Positions 1 to 7,400 of a DNA stretch of 37,456 nucleotides are shown here, piece by piece. The position numbers and the translations under genes were made by a program. The notes below the pieces were generated by a model, which worked only from the letters and a program-made list of their open reading frames with translations, made no database searches and was not told where the DNA came from. Origin of the DNA: Brevibacillus migulae (lineage in GTDB: Bacteria > Bacillota > Bacilli > Brevibacillales > Brevibacillaceae); assembly GCF_004521915.1 (NCBI RefSeq), contig NZ_SDKD01000033.1:1-37456 (forward strand), written 5' to 3'. Each line of letters begins with the position of its first letter. Position 1 is the stretch's first letter.

Positions 1-39
1 ATCAGGGGGTTGTGGGTTCAAGTCCTATCGCCGGCACCA
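1..39 (+). tRNA. 3' end of a tRNA gene, probably tRNA-Thr (cut by window edge)
   Basis: The window begins inside a tRNA. Visible are the 3' side of the anticodon stem, a T arm (stem GTGGG/CCTAT around loop TTCAAGT), the acceptor 3' strand CGCCGGC, discriminator A and an encoded CCA at 37-39. The acceptor strand and the ATCAG anticodon-stem remnant fit Bacillota tRNA-Thr, but the anticodon itself lies outside the window, so the identity is an inference. Confidence 0.6.
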
Positions 40-47
40 TTATTTTT

Positions 48-119
48 TGCCATAGCCCAGCGGTAAGGCAAGGGATTTGACTTCACATGCCTTGGTTGGA
101 GTCCTAGTGATCCAGCCAA
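48..119 (+). pseudogene. Decayed tRNA-Gln (TTG) pseudogene
   Basis: The stretch aligns by eye with Bacillota tRNA-Gln(TTG): an intact D arm (AGCCCAGCGGTAAGGC), the TTTGACT anticodon loop region, a T arm and a terminal GCCA. It is no longer foldable as a functional tRNA. The acceptor strands (TTTGCCA versus TGATCCA) pair at only about half of positions. The anticodon stem AGGGA has lost its partner TCCCT and about two single bases are missing around it. The T loop reads TTGGAGT instead of the near-invariant TTCGAAT, and one T-stem pair is broken. It sits in a normal inter-tRNA position, so it is best read as a dying member of the cluster. Confidence 0.65.
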
Positions 120-131
120 TGATACATGTAT

Positions 132-207
132 GAGCCATTAGCTCAGTTGGTAGAGCATCTGACTTTTAATCAGAGGGTCGAAGGTTCGAGTCCTTCATGG
201 CTCACCA
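132..207 (+). tRNA. tRNA-Lys (TTT anticodon)
   Basis: This is a 76-nt cloverleaf with acceptor GAGCCAT/ATGGCTC, D arm AGCTCAGTTGGTAGAGC, anticodon stem-loop CTGA-CTTTTAA-TCAG (anticodon TTT), T arm AAGG-TTCGAGT-CCTT, discriminator A and encoded CCA. All stems pair. It is the second tRNA-like element in the cluster and the first intact one in the window. Confidence 0.97.
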
Positions 208-273
208 GTTTTACAAAAGACCTACCCTCGGACAAATGAGTCAGAGTACTAGGGATCAGATATATAGTCACAT

Positions 274-356
274 GCGGGTGTGGCGGAATTGGCAGACGCA
301 CCAGATTTAGGTTCTGGCGGGCAACCGTGGGGGTTCAAGTCCCTTCACCCGCACCA
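274..356 (+). tRNA. tRNA-Leu (TAG anticodon)
   Basis: This is an 83-nt class II tRNA: acceptor GCGGGTG/CACCCGC, a D arm with GGCGGAATTGGCAGACGC, anticodon stem-loop CCAGA-TTTAGGT-TCTGG (anticodon TAG, reads CUN), a long variable arm (CGGGCAACCGTG), a T arm with TTCAAGT, discriminator A and encoded CCA. The long variable arm and conserved D arm make leucine identity secure. Confidence 0.96.
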
Positions 357-419
357 CATAAACCTCTAGGGTTTGCGATCAGGCAAGCCTTTTATTATGA
401 GTGACACATCATAGACTTT

Positions 420-495
420 GCGGACGTAGCTCAATTGGTAGAGCGTCGCCTTGCCAAGGCGAAGGTCGCGGGTTCGAGACCCGTCGTCCGCTCCA
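420..495 (+). tRNA. tRNA-Gly (GCC anticodon)
   Basis: This is a 76-nt tRNA with acceptor GCGGACG/CGTCCGC, anticodon stem-loop TCGCC-TTGCCAA-GGCGA (anticodon GCC), T arm GCGGG-TTCGAGA-CCCGT, discriminator T and encoded CCA. All arms pair well. Confidence 0.97.
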
Positions 496-527
496 TTACA
501 ACTTCAGAATTGCTTCAATTGGAATAG

Positions 528-604
528 GTGCCCTTAGCTCAGCTGGATAGAGCGTTTGACTACGAATCAAAAGGTCGGGAGTTCGAATCTCTCAGGGCAC
601 GCCA
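528..604 (+). tRNA. tRNA-Arg (ACG anticodon)
   Basis: This is a 77-nt tRNA with acceptor GTGCCCT/AGGGCAC, anticodon stem-loop TTTGA-CTACGAA-TCAAA (anticodon ACG, expected to be deaminated to inosine by TadA deaminase), T arm GGGAG-TTCGAAT-CTCTC, discriminator G and encoded CCA. It is the last tRNA of the cluster and is followed directly by a terminator. Confidence 0.97.
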
Positions 605-618
605 TCTATGCAGACCAA

Positions 619-645
619 AGAGTAGGGAGACCCCTGCTCTTTTTT
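619..645 (+). terminator. Intrinsic terminator of the tRNA cluster
   Basis: A 9-bp stem AGAGTAGGG/CCCTGCTCT (619-627 with 632-640, one T-G pair) with a 4-nt loop is followed by an uninterrupted T run to 645. It lies 14 nt after the tRNA-Arg CCA end and should end the tRNA transcript. The 168 nt that follow, up to the next gene, are AT-rich; I see no convincing -35/-10 pair there. Confidence 0.85.
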
Positions 646-813
646 GACATCTGCTGTGTCTTTTGTGAAAATGTAACTGTAAGTATTCCGTTTGTTCAAA
701 AATTTAAATTTTACAAATATTAATAATATTTTCCTTGTCTCTGGATCCGAACATCCAGTAACGTAGGGATATACCAAATCGTACGAATCCAACCGGAACA
801 GGAGATGTGATTA

Positions 814-1767
814 ATGAGCACGATCAAGCTGGATCAACCACATCAAATGATTGAAAGATTAATCAATAATATTGAAAAAGTACTGATAGGAAAAAAGCAC
901 GTCATCGAGCTAAGTGTGGTCGCTCTACTCGCGAAAGGACATGTCCTTCTAGAGGATGTACCAGGGGTAGGAAAAACCTTGCTGGTACGGTCATTGGCCC
1001 GTTCGATTGGCGGTGATTTTAAGCGACTTCAATTTACACCTGATTTATTGCCAACGGATGTGACCGGGGTATCTATCTTCAATCAAAAAACGATGGAATT
1101 TGAGTTCCGTCCTGGTCCGATTTTTGCCAATGTGATTTTGGCGGATGAAATCAACCGCACTTCCCCGAAGACGCAATCTGCGCTTTTAGAAGCGATGGAA
1201 GAGCACTCTGTGACTGTGGATGGAATGACCTATGAGCTGGCAAAGCCGTTCTTTGTGATGGCTACGCAAAACCCTCTGGAGTATGAAGGGACCTTCCCCT
1301 TGCCTGAAGCGCAATTAGACCGTTTCCTGTTGCAGCTGCGGTTAGGATACCCAACCCTCGAAGAAGAGATGGCCATCCTTACCCGTTTCGGTGCAGAGAA
1401 CCCGATTGCCAATCTGGAGCCCGTCCTGACCAGTGAAGAAGTATATGCGTTGCAGCAGCAGGTAGCGACCATTAATGTCAGTGAAGGCATCAAGGAATAC
1501 ATTGTACGGCTCTGCAAAAAGACAAGAGAACATCCTAACGTGTACCTTGGGGTAAGCCCGAGGGGTGCGCTGGCTCTTTTCCGCGCTGCGCAAGCATTGG
1601 CCTTTGTGCGAGGCAGAGATTTTGTTATCCCTGACGATGTGAAGGAGCTTGCACCAGTCACGTTCTTGCACCGCATTATTCTCAAGCCGGAAGCACGTCT
1701 GGAAGGTGCATCCGTTGAACGTATGGTGACAGGAGTGTTGGCCGAGACCCGAGTGCCAATCAGCTAA
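814..1767 (+). CDS. MoxR-family AAA+ ATPase
   Basis: A cytoplasmic AAA+ ATPase of 317 residues, the normal MoxR length. MoxR ATPases are thought to act as chaperones for maturation or activation of partner proteins, commonly VWA or DUF58 proteins encoded beside them. Visible motifs are Walker A GVPGVGKT ending at residue 55, Walker B LADEINR (DE at 111-112), sensor 1 ATQNP near 150, and the C-terminal lid with SPRGALAL. The start is supported by AGGAGATG about 8 nt upstream of the ATG. It is the first gene of a three-gene operon with the DUF58 protein (15 nt downstream) and the transglutaminase. The exact client is unknown; the DUF58 neighbour is the obvious candidate. Confidence 0.93.
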   Translation: MSTIKLDQPHQMIERLINNIEKVLIGKKHVIELSVVALLAKGHVLLEDVPGVGKTLLVRSLARSIGGDFKRLQFTPDLLPTDVTGVSIFNQKTMEFEFRPGPIFANVILADEINRTSPKTQSALLEAMEEHSVTVDGMTYELAKPFFVMATQNPLEYEGTFPLPEAQLDRFLLQLRLGYPTLEEEMAILTRFGAENPIANLEPVLTSEEVYALQQQVATINVSEGIKEYIVRLCKKTREHPNVYLGVSPRGALALFRAAQALAFVRGRDFVIPDDVKELAPVTFLHRIILKPEARLEGASVERMVTGVLAETRVPIS

Positions 1768-1782
1768 GGCGGTGCTAAATCG

Positions 1783-2991
1783 ATGAAACAGCAAAAGTAT
1801 GGCAAAGTGAAGATCGCACTCATGCTGGTCATCACGTATGCATTCGCGAAATTTCAAGGGGGATTTGCCAGCTGGTTTTTATTCTACAGCAGCTTGGTGT
1901 TTATCCTCTATCAGGTGCTGGCGTATGTTTTGATGTTTACCGGTTTGGATGTGATGCGGGAGATTGATCGAAACCGCCTGAAAGATGGGGAGAATGTCAT
2001 TGTAACCCTGCGGATTCGGAGGAGATTCTGGTTTCCGTTTGGGTGGAATATGGTGATCGAGCCGCTCCCCGAAAAAATCGCAGGCTATTACCATCCTCAT
2101 CGGCAAGTGATCTATCCATGGTTCAAGCGCGAGATCGAAATGAAATACGTGATTCCGTCATTGCCGCGTGGCTGGTACCAATTGACGGATTGTGAAGTGA
2201 GGGGCGGGGACTTTTTCGGATTCATCGAAAGGAAAAAAATCTTTCCGCTGCACAATGACTTCCTGGTCTATCCGGCGTATCGCCAAATCACCCATTGGCC
2301 TACCGGGGACGGACGAATGAGCGGAAACGTGCATGTTACCCACCGGAGATCAGATGATGTCGCGGCTGTGCGCGGGGTGCGTGAGTATCAACGAGGGGAT
2401 CGCCTCACGCAAATCCATTGGCGTGCCTCGGCTCGCGGTCATGGGTTGAAGACAAAAGAATTCGAACATCAAGCGATGAATCAGGTTGTTTTCTTTCTGG
2501 ATGTGGAAAAAGCCCATTACCCGCAGGACGACGAGAAACTGTTTGAGGTAGCGGTTAGTCTCACGGCGAGCCTCGTCAATTACACCAGTAAAAGAAGCTA
2601 TCACTACGGTTTGATTACGTTCCAAAAAGAGCGTGTTCATATACCGCCGGCTCATTCGCACTCCCACTTTTTCCGGGTGTTTGACCAATTGGCACGGGTC
2701 ATGCCAGAGGGCGAGGAGTCATTTTCCCGGCTGCTGGGCCGAGAATCGTTGGAATACTCTCAGGGTGTGACGATTACCGTGATTACGCCTTCCCTTGAGA
2801 AGAAGATGCTGGCCCGGCTGCTGGAGCTGGCCAATGGCGGACGCAGCGTGCAGCTTTTCTATGTGCACAAGGAAGCGAATTTGCCGCAGGAAATTACAAA
2901 ATCAATGCAGATGCTAAAAGCCAATAAAATCATTTGTCAAACGGTCCATCTGACGGAGTATGAAGATGTAAAGCGGATTGGAGGTGCATAG
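1783..2991 (+). CDS. DUF58-domain membrane-anchored protein
   Basis: A 402-residue protein with two hydrophobic segments in the first 60 residues followed by a soluble region. The family hallmark lies around residues 197-230 (GVREYQRGDRLTQIHW, then ARGHGLKTKEFE), identifying a DUF58 protein. Family members often carry a VWA-like fold at the C-terminus and pair with MoxR ATPases. The MoxR-DUF58-transglutaminase arrangement is widespread in Bacillota and Actinomycetota, and the biochemical function is not established. The gene follows moxR by 15 nt with a weak purine-rich site (AAGGCGGTG), and its stop codon lies only 4 nt before the preferred start of the next gene, so expression is probably coupled. 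Confidence 0.88.
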   Translation: MKQQKYGKVKIALMLVITYAFAKFQGGFASWFLFYSSLVFILYQVLAYVLMFTGLDVMREIDRNRLKDGENVIVTLRIRRRFWFPFGWNMVIEPLPEKIAGYYHPHRQVIYPWFKREIEMKYVIPSLPRGWYQLTDCEVRGGDFFGFIERKKIFPLHNDFLVYPAYRQITHWPTGDGRMSGNVHVTHRRSDDVAAVRGVREYQRGDRLTQIHWRASARGHGLKTKEFEHQAMNQVVFFLDVEKAHYPQDDEKLFEVAVSLTASLVNYTSKRSYHYGLITFQKERVHIPPAHSHSHFFRVFDQLARVMPEGEESFSRLLGRESLEYSQGVTITVITPSLEKKMLARLLELANGGRSVQLFYVHKEANLPQEITKSMQMLKANKIICQTVHLTEYEDVKRIGGA

Positions 2992-2995
2992 GGTC

Positions 2996-5239
2996 ATGAC
3001 TGCACGTTTTTTACGACAGACGAGGCTCCTGGACTGGCTGGCCGCGCTTTTTCTTTTCCTGCTATTGCGTGAGTGGCTGCTGCCTTTACCAGCGCTGACG
3101 GATACGGCTGATTTGTCACCATTTATGTATATCCTGGGCGGAGCTTTGCTGCTCGATATGATCGGAAAGTGGCGTTCGCTCACCTTTGTGTTAAAAATGC
3201 TCGGCATTTTGTGGTTATTGCATCACAACTTTTTTGCTACACCTTTTTTTGATACAGAATGGCTTAAAGAGCTGCTGATCCGGTTGCAGACCGATCTACC
3301 GCTGGCGTTTCAGCAAAACTGGGTAGAGATGACTCCGGTGACGCGCAATGCGCTGTTTTATCTGATGCTAATGGTGCTGGTATCGCTTCTCTCGTATTTG
3401 GTTCTGGAGCAGCGCCAAGGCCTGTGGTTTGTGTTTATCAGCGAGGCGTATCTGGCTGTACTTGATACGTTTTTGCCTTATGAAGCGGATGGTGCGATCA
3501 TCCGTACGTTGATTTACGGTTTTCTGCTGTTGGCGGTCATTCATATTTCTACGCTGGATAAATGGATGACGGGAAGCAGCCGCAGCCGCTTTTCCTATTT
3601 CAAATCCTTGCTGGCGCCAATCCTGATCATCTCACTGACGGTAGGGGTGGCGTATGGGGCGCCGAAAAAGGCAGCCAGCTGGCCGGATCCCATCGCATAT
3701 TTTACGGGTGGGAATGGAGCTGGCACCACCTATATGAAAAAGGTCGGTTACGATAACAACGATAATCGCCTGGGCGGCCCTTTCATTCAGGACAATTCCT
3801 TGATTTTCACTGCCACTACCAATGAAAAGACGTACTGGCGGGGGGATTCAAAGGACATCTACACCGGATGGGGTTGGCAAAAAGGGGAACGCGAACATGA
3901 ACCGATCCTCGATCCCAAGAGCTATCAATGGAAGGATGTCTTGTACAGCGGAATGGAAATGAAGGAAGTCAAAGCTTCCCTGGAATTTCGCGGCGAGCAG
4001 TTTCCAACCATTTTTTATCCAGGGCAAATCAAGCAATTGTCAAGCTATACTCCGGTAAATGCAACACTCGTGTATGACAAAGAGTACGAGAATCTCGAAG
4101 TGCGTGACGGAAAGATACAGATGTATATCACCGATAATGCGGAGAATCGGACGTCTGCAAATAAAACATTGATCGTGCCGAACACCCTGCTGATGAAGCT
4201 GTACAGCTATGAGGTGACGGCCGAGGTGCCGACGATCAGCGAAAAACAAATGGTAGCGGCGGGAACCGACTATCCGCAGGAGATTCGCGAGCGCTATCTG
4301 CAGCTTCCGGAAAAATTGCCTCCGCGTATTCGCGAATTGGCCCTGCAGGTTACGAAGGACGCCCAATCTCCTTATGAGAAGGCGCGCGCGATTGAGAGCT
4401 TTTTGCGGAGTGGACAATACAAGTATGAAACCGAGGATGTTCCGGTACCAGAAAAGGGCCAGGACTTCGTGGACCAGTTTCTGTTTGAGAGCTTCCGCGG
4501 ATATTGTGACCACTTTTCCACCTCGATGGCGGTCATGCTGCGTTCGATCGGCATCCCGACTCGCTGGGTAAAAGGGTTTGCTCCAGGCACGGATGTCGGC
4601 GATGACGCAGAGGGGAATGAAATCGTCGAAGTGCGCAACCGCGATGCCCATTCCTGGGTCGAGGTGTATTTCCCACATTACGGCTGGATCCCCTTTGAAG
4701 CAACCAGCTCGTTCCTCTCACCGCTGCGAGTCAAATACGATCTGCACACGGAGCTTGAAAATATGCCGGCCACATCGTCTGTCAATCAACCGCAGCCGAT
4801 CGACCGCGCTGATGGGCGTGACGAACGTATGGAGGAAGACGATCTGACTACCGGCAGTGGCCAAAGCGTGACATGGCCGGTAACCATGGTGATCCTCGTA
4901 CTCGTGGCTGCGGCACTGTTTGTGGGCTGGCAGCGCAGAAGGCGTATTGTGGTATGGTGGCTGCAGCGAAAAATGGCCACCTATCAGGAACAGAATTTTT
5001 CCCAAAAATATCAGGTGCTGCTTTCCATGTTCGAGCATGTCGTGGCGAAGCGCCAGCCTGGTGAAACCTTGCGGGAATACGTGAATCGCCTGTCCATTTC
5101 CGGCGACAAACGCCAGGATCTGTACTATTTGACGCAGCTCTTCGAACGAGCTCTGTACGGCTATAAAGACATTGGCGAACGGGCGCGTGCGCTCGCCAAC
5201 AAAATGATTGACCAACTTTCGCAACAATTGAAGCCTTGA
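2996..5239 (+). CDS. Membrane transglutaminase-like protein (DUF3488-TGc-DUF4129 type)
   Basis: A 747-residue integral membrane protein. The N-terminal ~220 residues hold about six hydrophobic helices. A long extracytoplasmic part follows with a transglutaminase-like core: Cys504 in GYCDHFSTSMAVMLR, His552 in RDAHSWVEVYF and Glu568 in WIPFEATS, the last in the place of the usual Asp of the triad. A further TM segment lies near residues 625-645, then a DUF4129-like cytoplasmic tail. A TTG at 2978 could extend the frame by six codons. I prefer the ATG at 2996 because GGAGGT ends 10 nt upstream of it and the TTG would sit inside the Shine-Dalgarno sequence. The activity (cross-linking or protease-like) is not known for this subfamily. 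Confidence 0.87.
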   Translation: MTARFLRQTRLLDWLAALFLFLLLREWLLPLPALTDTADLSPFMYILGGALLLDMIGKWRSLTFVLKMLGILWLLHHNFFATPFFDTEWLKELLIRLQTDLPLAFQQNWVEMTPVTRNALFYLMLMVLVSLLSYLVLEQRQGLWFVFISEAYLAVLDTFLPYEADGAIIRTLIYGFLLLAVIHISTLDKWMTGSSRSRFSYFKSLLAPILIISLTVGVAYGAPKKAASWPDPIAYFTGGNGAGTTYMKKVGYDNNDNRLGGPFIQDNSLIFTATTNEKTYWRGDSKDIYTGWGWQKGEREHEPILDPKSYQWKDVLYSGMEMKEVKASLEFRGEQFPTIFYPGQIKQLSSYTPVNATLVYDKEYENLEVRDGKIQMYITDNAENRTSANKTLIVPNTLLMKLYSYEVTAEVPTISEKQMVAAGTDYPQEIRERYLQLPEKLPPRIRELALQVTKDAQSPYEKARAIESFLRSGQYKYETEDVPVPEKGQDFVDQFLFESFRGYCDHFSTSMAVMLRSIGIPTRWVKGFAPGTDVGDDAEGNEIVEVRNRDAHSWVEVYFPHYGWIPFEATSSFLSPLRVKYDLHTELENMPATSSVNQPQPIDRADGRDERMEEDDLTTGSGQSVTWPVTMVILVLVAAALFVGWQRRRRIVVWWLQRKMATYQEQNFSQKYQVLLSMFEHVVAKRQPGETLREYVNRLSISGDKRQDLYYLTQLFERALYGYKDIGERARALANKMIDQLSQQLKP

Positions 5240-5264
5240 AGATTTACCCGCGGTCTGCTAGAAT
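5236..5264 (+). promoter_or_regulatory. Sigma-A-type promoter of guaA
   Basis: TTGAAG (5236-5241), a 17-nt spacer, then TAGAAT (5259-5264). The -35 box overlaps the stop codon of the transglutaminase gene. The predicted start near 5271 lies just upstream of the riboswitch aptamer, as expected for a leader promoter. Confidence 0.7.
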
Positions 5265-5283
5265 GTCCATCAATGGATAATTA

Positions 5284-5353
5284 CCTCGTATAATATCAGG
5301 AATATGGCCTGAAAGTTTCTACCGCCTGACCGTTAAATCGGGCGACTACGAGG
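5284..5353 (+). promoter_or_regulatory. Purine riboswitch aptamer (guanine type), guaA leader
   Basis: A classic purine three-way junction. P1 is CCTCGTA/TACGAGG (perfect 7 bp), P2 TCAGG/CCTGA with loop AATATGG, J2/3 AAGTTTCTAC, P3 CGCCTGA/TCGGGCG with loop CCGTTAAA, and J3/1 ends ACTAC. The base that reads the ligand (position 74 in xpt numbering) is C at 5346, which specifies guanine/hypoxanthine rather than adenine. A terminator lies 36 nt downstream. Ligand binding should favour termination and so lower GMP synthase when guanine is plentiful. Confidence 0.95.
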
Positions 5354-5388
5354 AGAGGGTAAACTGGTTCGTGCGAAGGTACAAAAAC

Positions 5389-5435
5389 TGGGTCGCTGTC
5401 TCCTTGTTTGATGGGGGGGCAGTCCCATTTTTTTT
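5389..5435 (+). terminator. Riboswitch-controlled terminator upstream of guaA
   Basis: TGGG (5389-5392) pairs with CCCA (5424-5427), and CTGTCTCC pairs with the G-rich GGGGGGCAG side. A run of eight T follows (5428-5435). This is the expected expression platform of the guanine riboswitch. Confidence 0.8.
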
Positions 5436-5477
5436 GGTCGATCAGGATTTTTGAAGAAATTCCCATCGACGCAGGGG

Positions 5478-5519
5478 AAACTAAGTCAACGCCAAATTTT
5501 TGGCCGGAGCTTAGTTTTT
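5478..5519 (+). other. Second stem-loop with T run between riboswitch terminator and guaA
   Basis: An outer 8-bp perfect stem AAACTAAG (5478-5485) / CTTAGTTT (5510-5517) is separated by a symmetric 5-nt internal loop from an inner hairpin GCCAA/TTGGC (5491-5495 with 5500-5504). TTTTT overlaps the 3' arm. It resembles an intrinsic terminator or a protein/RNA-binding hairpin and ends about 22 nt before the guaA Shine-Dalgarno. It is not part of the canonical riboswitch platform. Confidence 0.5.
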
Positions 5520-5555
5520 CTACTATGCAGGAAGAGACCTAATGAGGAGGAAATT

Positions 5556-7094
5556 ATGGACAAGCCAATGGAAATGGTAGTCGTACTTGATTTCGGAGGA
5601 CAGTACAATCAGTTGATTGCACGCCGGGTTCGTGACTTGGGGGTATACAGTGAGCTATTGCCGTACAACACTCCGGTGGAAAAGCTGAAGGAGCTCCAGC
5701 CTGCCGGAATCATTTTTTCGGGCGGTCCAGCGAGCGTGTATGAAGAGGGCGCTCCTCAAGTTGATCCGGCGATTTTTGACTTGAATGTGCCGATCTTGGG
5801 GATTTGCTACGGGATGCAATTGATGACCCATTTGCTGCAGGGAAAAGTGGAACGAGCAGGTGTGCGTGAATACGGGAAGGCAGACATTCGACTGCAAAAC
5901 GCTCATGGCCTGTATGACAAGTGGGAGCCGCAGGAAGTCGTATGGATGAGCCACTCGGATAAAGTCGTGGAGCTGCCAAGCGGATTCCAGATCGATGCGG
6001 TAAGCGATGCTTGTCCAGTAGCGGCAATCAGCCATCCAGAGCGTAATCTGTACGGTGTGCAATTCCACCCTGAAGTGCGCCATACCGTAAAAGGGAGCGA
6101 ATTTATCGGAAACTTCCTGTTTAACATTTGCGGCTGCAAAGGCGAATGGAGCATGACCACTTTTATCGATGATGAGATCGCGCGGATCCGGGATACCGTG
6201 GGTGACAAGCAAGTGCTGTGCGCACTCAGCGGCGGCGTGGACTCCTCCGTGGTGGCTGCGCTGATCCATAGAGCGATCGGGGATCAGCTGACGTGCATGT
6301 TCGTGGACCATGGCCTCTTGCGTAAAGGGGAAGCAGAAGGAGTAATGGCCACATTTGCCGAGAAGTTCTCCATGAAGGTCATCAAGATCGACGCTCGCGA
6401 GCGTTTCATGGATAAGCTGCGCGGCGTAAGCGATCCAGAGAAAAAACGCAAAATCATCGGTAACGAATTTATCTATGTATTTGACGAAGAAGCAGCCAAA
6501 TTGAAGGATGTCGACTTCCTGGCACAGGGCACACTGTATACGGATATCGTGGAGAGTGGGACCGCAACCGCCCATACCATCAAGTCTCACCACAATGTAG
6601 GCGGGCTTCCTGAAGATATGAAATTTACGTTGATCGAACCGTTGAAAACCTTGTTTAAGGATGAGGTGCGCAAGCTGGGAAGCGAATTGGGCTTGCCGGA
6701 TGAAATCGTATGGAGACAGCCGTTCCCAGGTCCAGGTCTGGCGATTCGGGTATTGGGCGAAGTGACCGAGGATAAGCTGGAGATTGTTCGTGAATCGGAT
6801 GCGATCCTGCGTGAGGAGATTGCGAAAGCGGGCCTCGACCGTGAAATCTGGCAATACTTCACCGCGCTGCCAGACATGAAGAGCGTAGGGGTCATGGGCG
6901 ATGTGCGTACGTATTCCTATACGGTCGGTATCCGTGCCGTAACCTCCATCGATGGAATGACGGCGGACTGGGCGCGTATACCTTGGGAGGTTTTGGAGAA
7001 AATATCCACGAGAATCGTCAACGAAGTGGATAATGTGAATCGGGTCGTCTACGATATTACCTCCAAACCGCCAGCGACAATTGAATGGGAATAG
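5556..7094 (+). CDS. guaA: GMP synthase (glutamine-hydrolysing)
   Basis: Cytoplasmic enzyme converting XMP + ATP + glutamine to GMP, the last step of guanylate synthesis. It has 512 residues, the usual Bacillus length. The N-terminal class I glutamine amidotransferase has Cys84 in GICYGMQ and the downstream FHPEV. The ATP pyrophosphatase domain has SGGVDSS at 225-231, and the dimerisation domain ends in the canonical KPPATIEWE. The frame is open upstream to 5451, but the start is the ATG at 5556, placed 6 nt after AGGAGG and giving the family N-terminus. It is preceded by its own promoter, guanine riboswitch and terminator. Confidence 0.98.
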   Translation: MDKPMEMVVVLDFGGQYNQLIARRVRDLGVYSELLPYNTPVEKLKELQPAGIIFSGGPASVYEEGAPQVDPAIFDLNVPILGICYGMQLMTHLLQGKVERAGVREYGKADIRLQNAHGLYDKWEPQEVVWMSHSDKVVELPSGFQIDAVSDACPVAAISHPERNLYGVQFHPEVRHTVKGSEFIGNFLFNICGCKGEWSMTTFIDDEIARIRDTVGDKQVLCALSGGVDSSVVAALIHRAIGDQLTCMFVDHGLLRKGEAEGVMATFAEKFSMKVIKIDARERFMDKLRGVSDPEKKRKIIGNEFIYVFDEEAAKLKDVDFLAQGTLYTDIVESGTATAHTIKSHHNVGGLPEDMKFTLIEPLKTLFKDEVRKLGSELGLPDEIVWRQPFPGPGLAIRVLGEVTEDKLEIVRESDAILREEIAKAGLDREIWQYFTALPDMKSVGVMGDVRTYSYTVGIRAVTSIDGMTADWARIPWEVLEKISTRIVNEVDNVNRVVYDITSKPPATIEWE

Positions 7095-7125
7095 AAAAAA
7101 CCGTATATTAAAATGATGTCAATAG

Positions 7126-7135
7126 CGAACGTTCG
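7126..7135 (+). promoter_or_regulatory. PurR-like palindrome upstream of the purine permease
   Basis: CGAACGTTCG is a perfect 10-bp palindrome made of two abutting CGAAC cores, the core of the Bacillus PurBox. It lies 9 nt upstream of the -35 box. In B. subtilis, PurR uses pairs of inverted CGAA boxes and does regulate pbuG. Here the two cores are fused rather than separated, so binding by PurR is an inference. Confidence 0.55.
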
Positions 7136-7144
7136 TGTTTTGTG

Positions 7145-7173
7145 TTGACAAAGTTATTTTTTCTTGCTACACT
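7145..7173 (+). promoter_or_regulatory. Sigma-A-type promoter of the purine permease gene
   Basis: TTGACA (7145-7150), exactly 17 nt, then TACACT (7168-7173). It is followed by the riboswitch beginning at 7199. The same -35/-10 pair (TTGACA, TACACT) occurs before purE. Confidence 0.85.
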
Positions 7174-7198
7174 TCTCCAAGGAAACGAAAAAAGGAAA

Positions 7199-7267
7199 GT
7201 TCGTATATTCCCGAGGATATGGCTCAGGAGTCTCTACAGGGTTGCCGCAAATAACCCGACTACGGAC
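7199..7267 (+). promoter_or_regulatory. Purine riboswitch aptamer (guanine type), permease leader
   Basis: P1 is GTTCGTA/TACGGAC. P2 is CCCGAG/CTCAGG (one mismatch) with loop GATATGG. J2/3 is AGTCTCTAC, P3 GGGTT/AACCC with loop GCCGCAAAT, and J3/1 contains GACTAC with the ligand-reading C at 7260 (guanine/hypoxanthine). Together with the downstream terminator it should shut off uptake when guanine or hypoxanthine is abundant. Confidence 0.9.
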
Positions 7268-7336
7268 AAGATACTTTGGGGAAGCGTAGCGCTTTTATCT
7301 GTTTTTATTGTTATTCCCGAATGTTCTTGTTTGGTG

Positions 7337-7370
7337 GTCGAGGCTTGTGGATGCCTCGGCTTTTTCTTTT
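7337..7370 (+). terminator. Riboswitch terminator upstream of the purine permease
   Basis: GTCGAGGC (7337-7344) pairs over 8 bp with GCCTCGGC (7353-7360), followed by TTTTTCTTTT. It lies between the aptamer and the Shine-Dalgarno of the permease gene. Confidence 0.9.
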
Positions 7371-7400
7371 TCGTACACGAACATGTTGGAGGGAAAACAG

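Noticed and set aside
692..729. Promoter TTGTTC ... TAATAT before the MoxR gene
   Set aside because: The spacing is about 26 nt, far from 17, and the region is simply AT-rich.
5655..6854. A 399-codon minus-strand frame opposite guaA
   Set aside because: Same shadow effect; guaA is unambiguous and the antisense product has no recognisable features.
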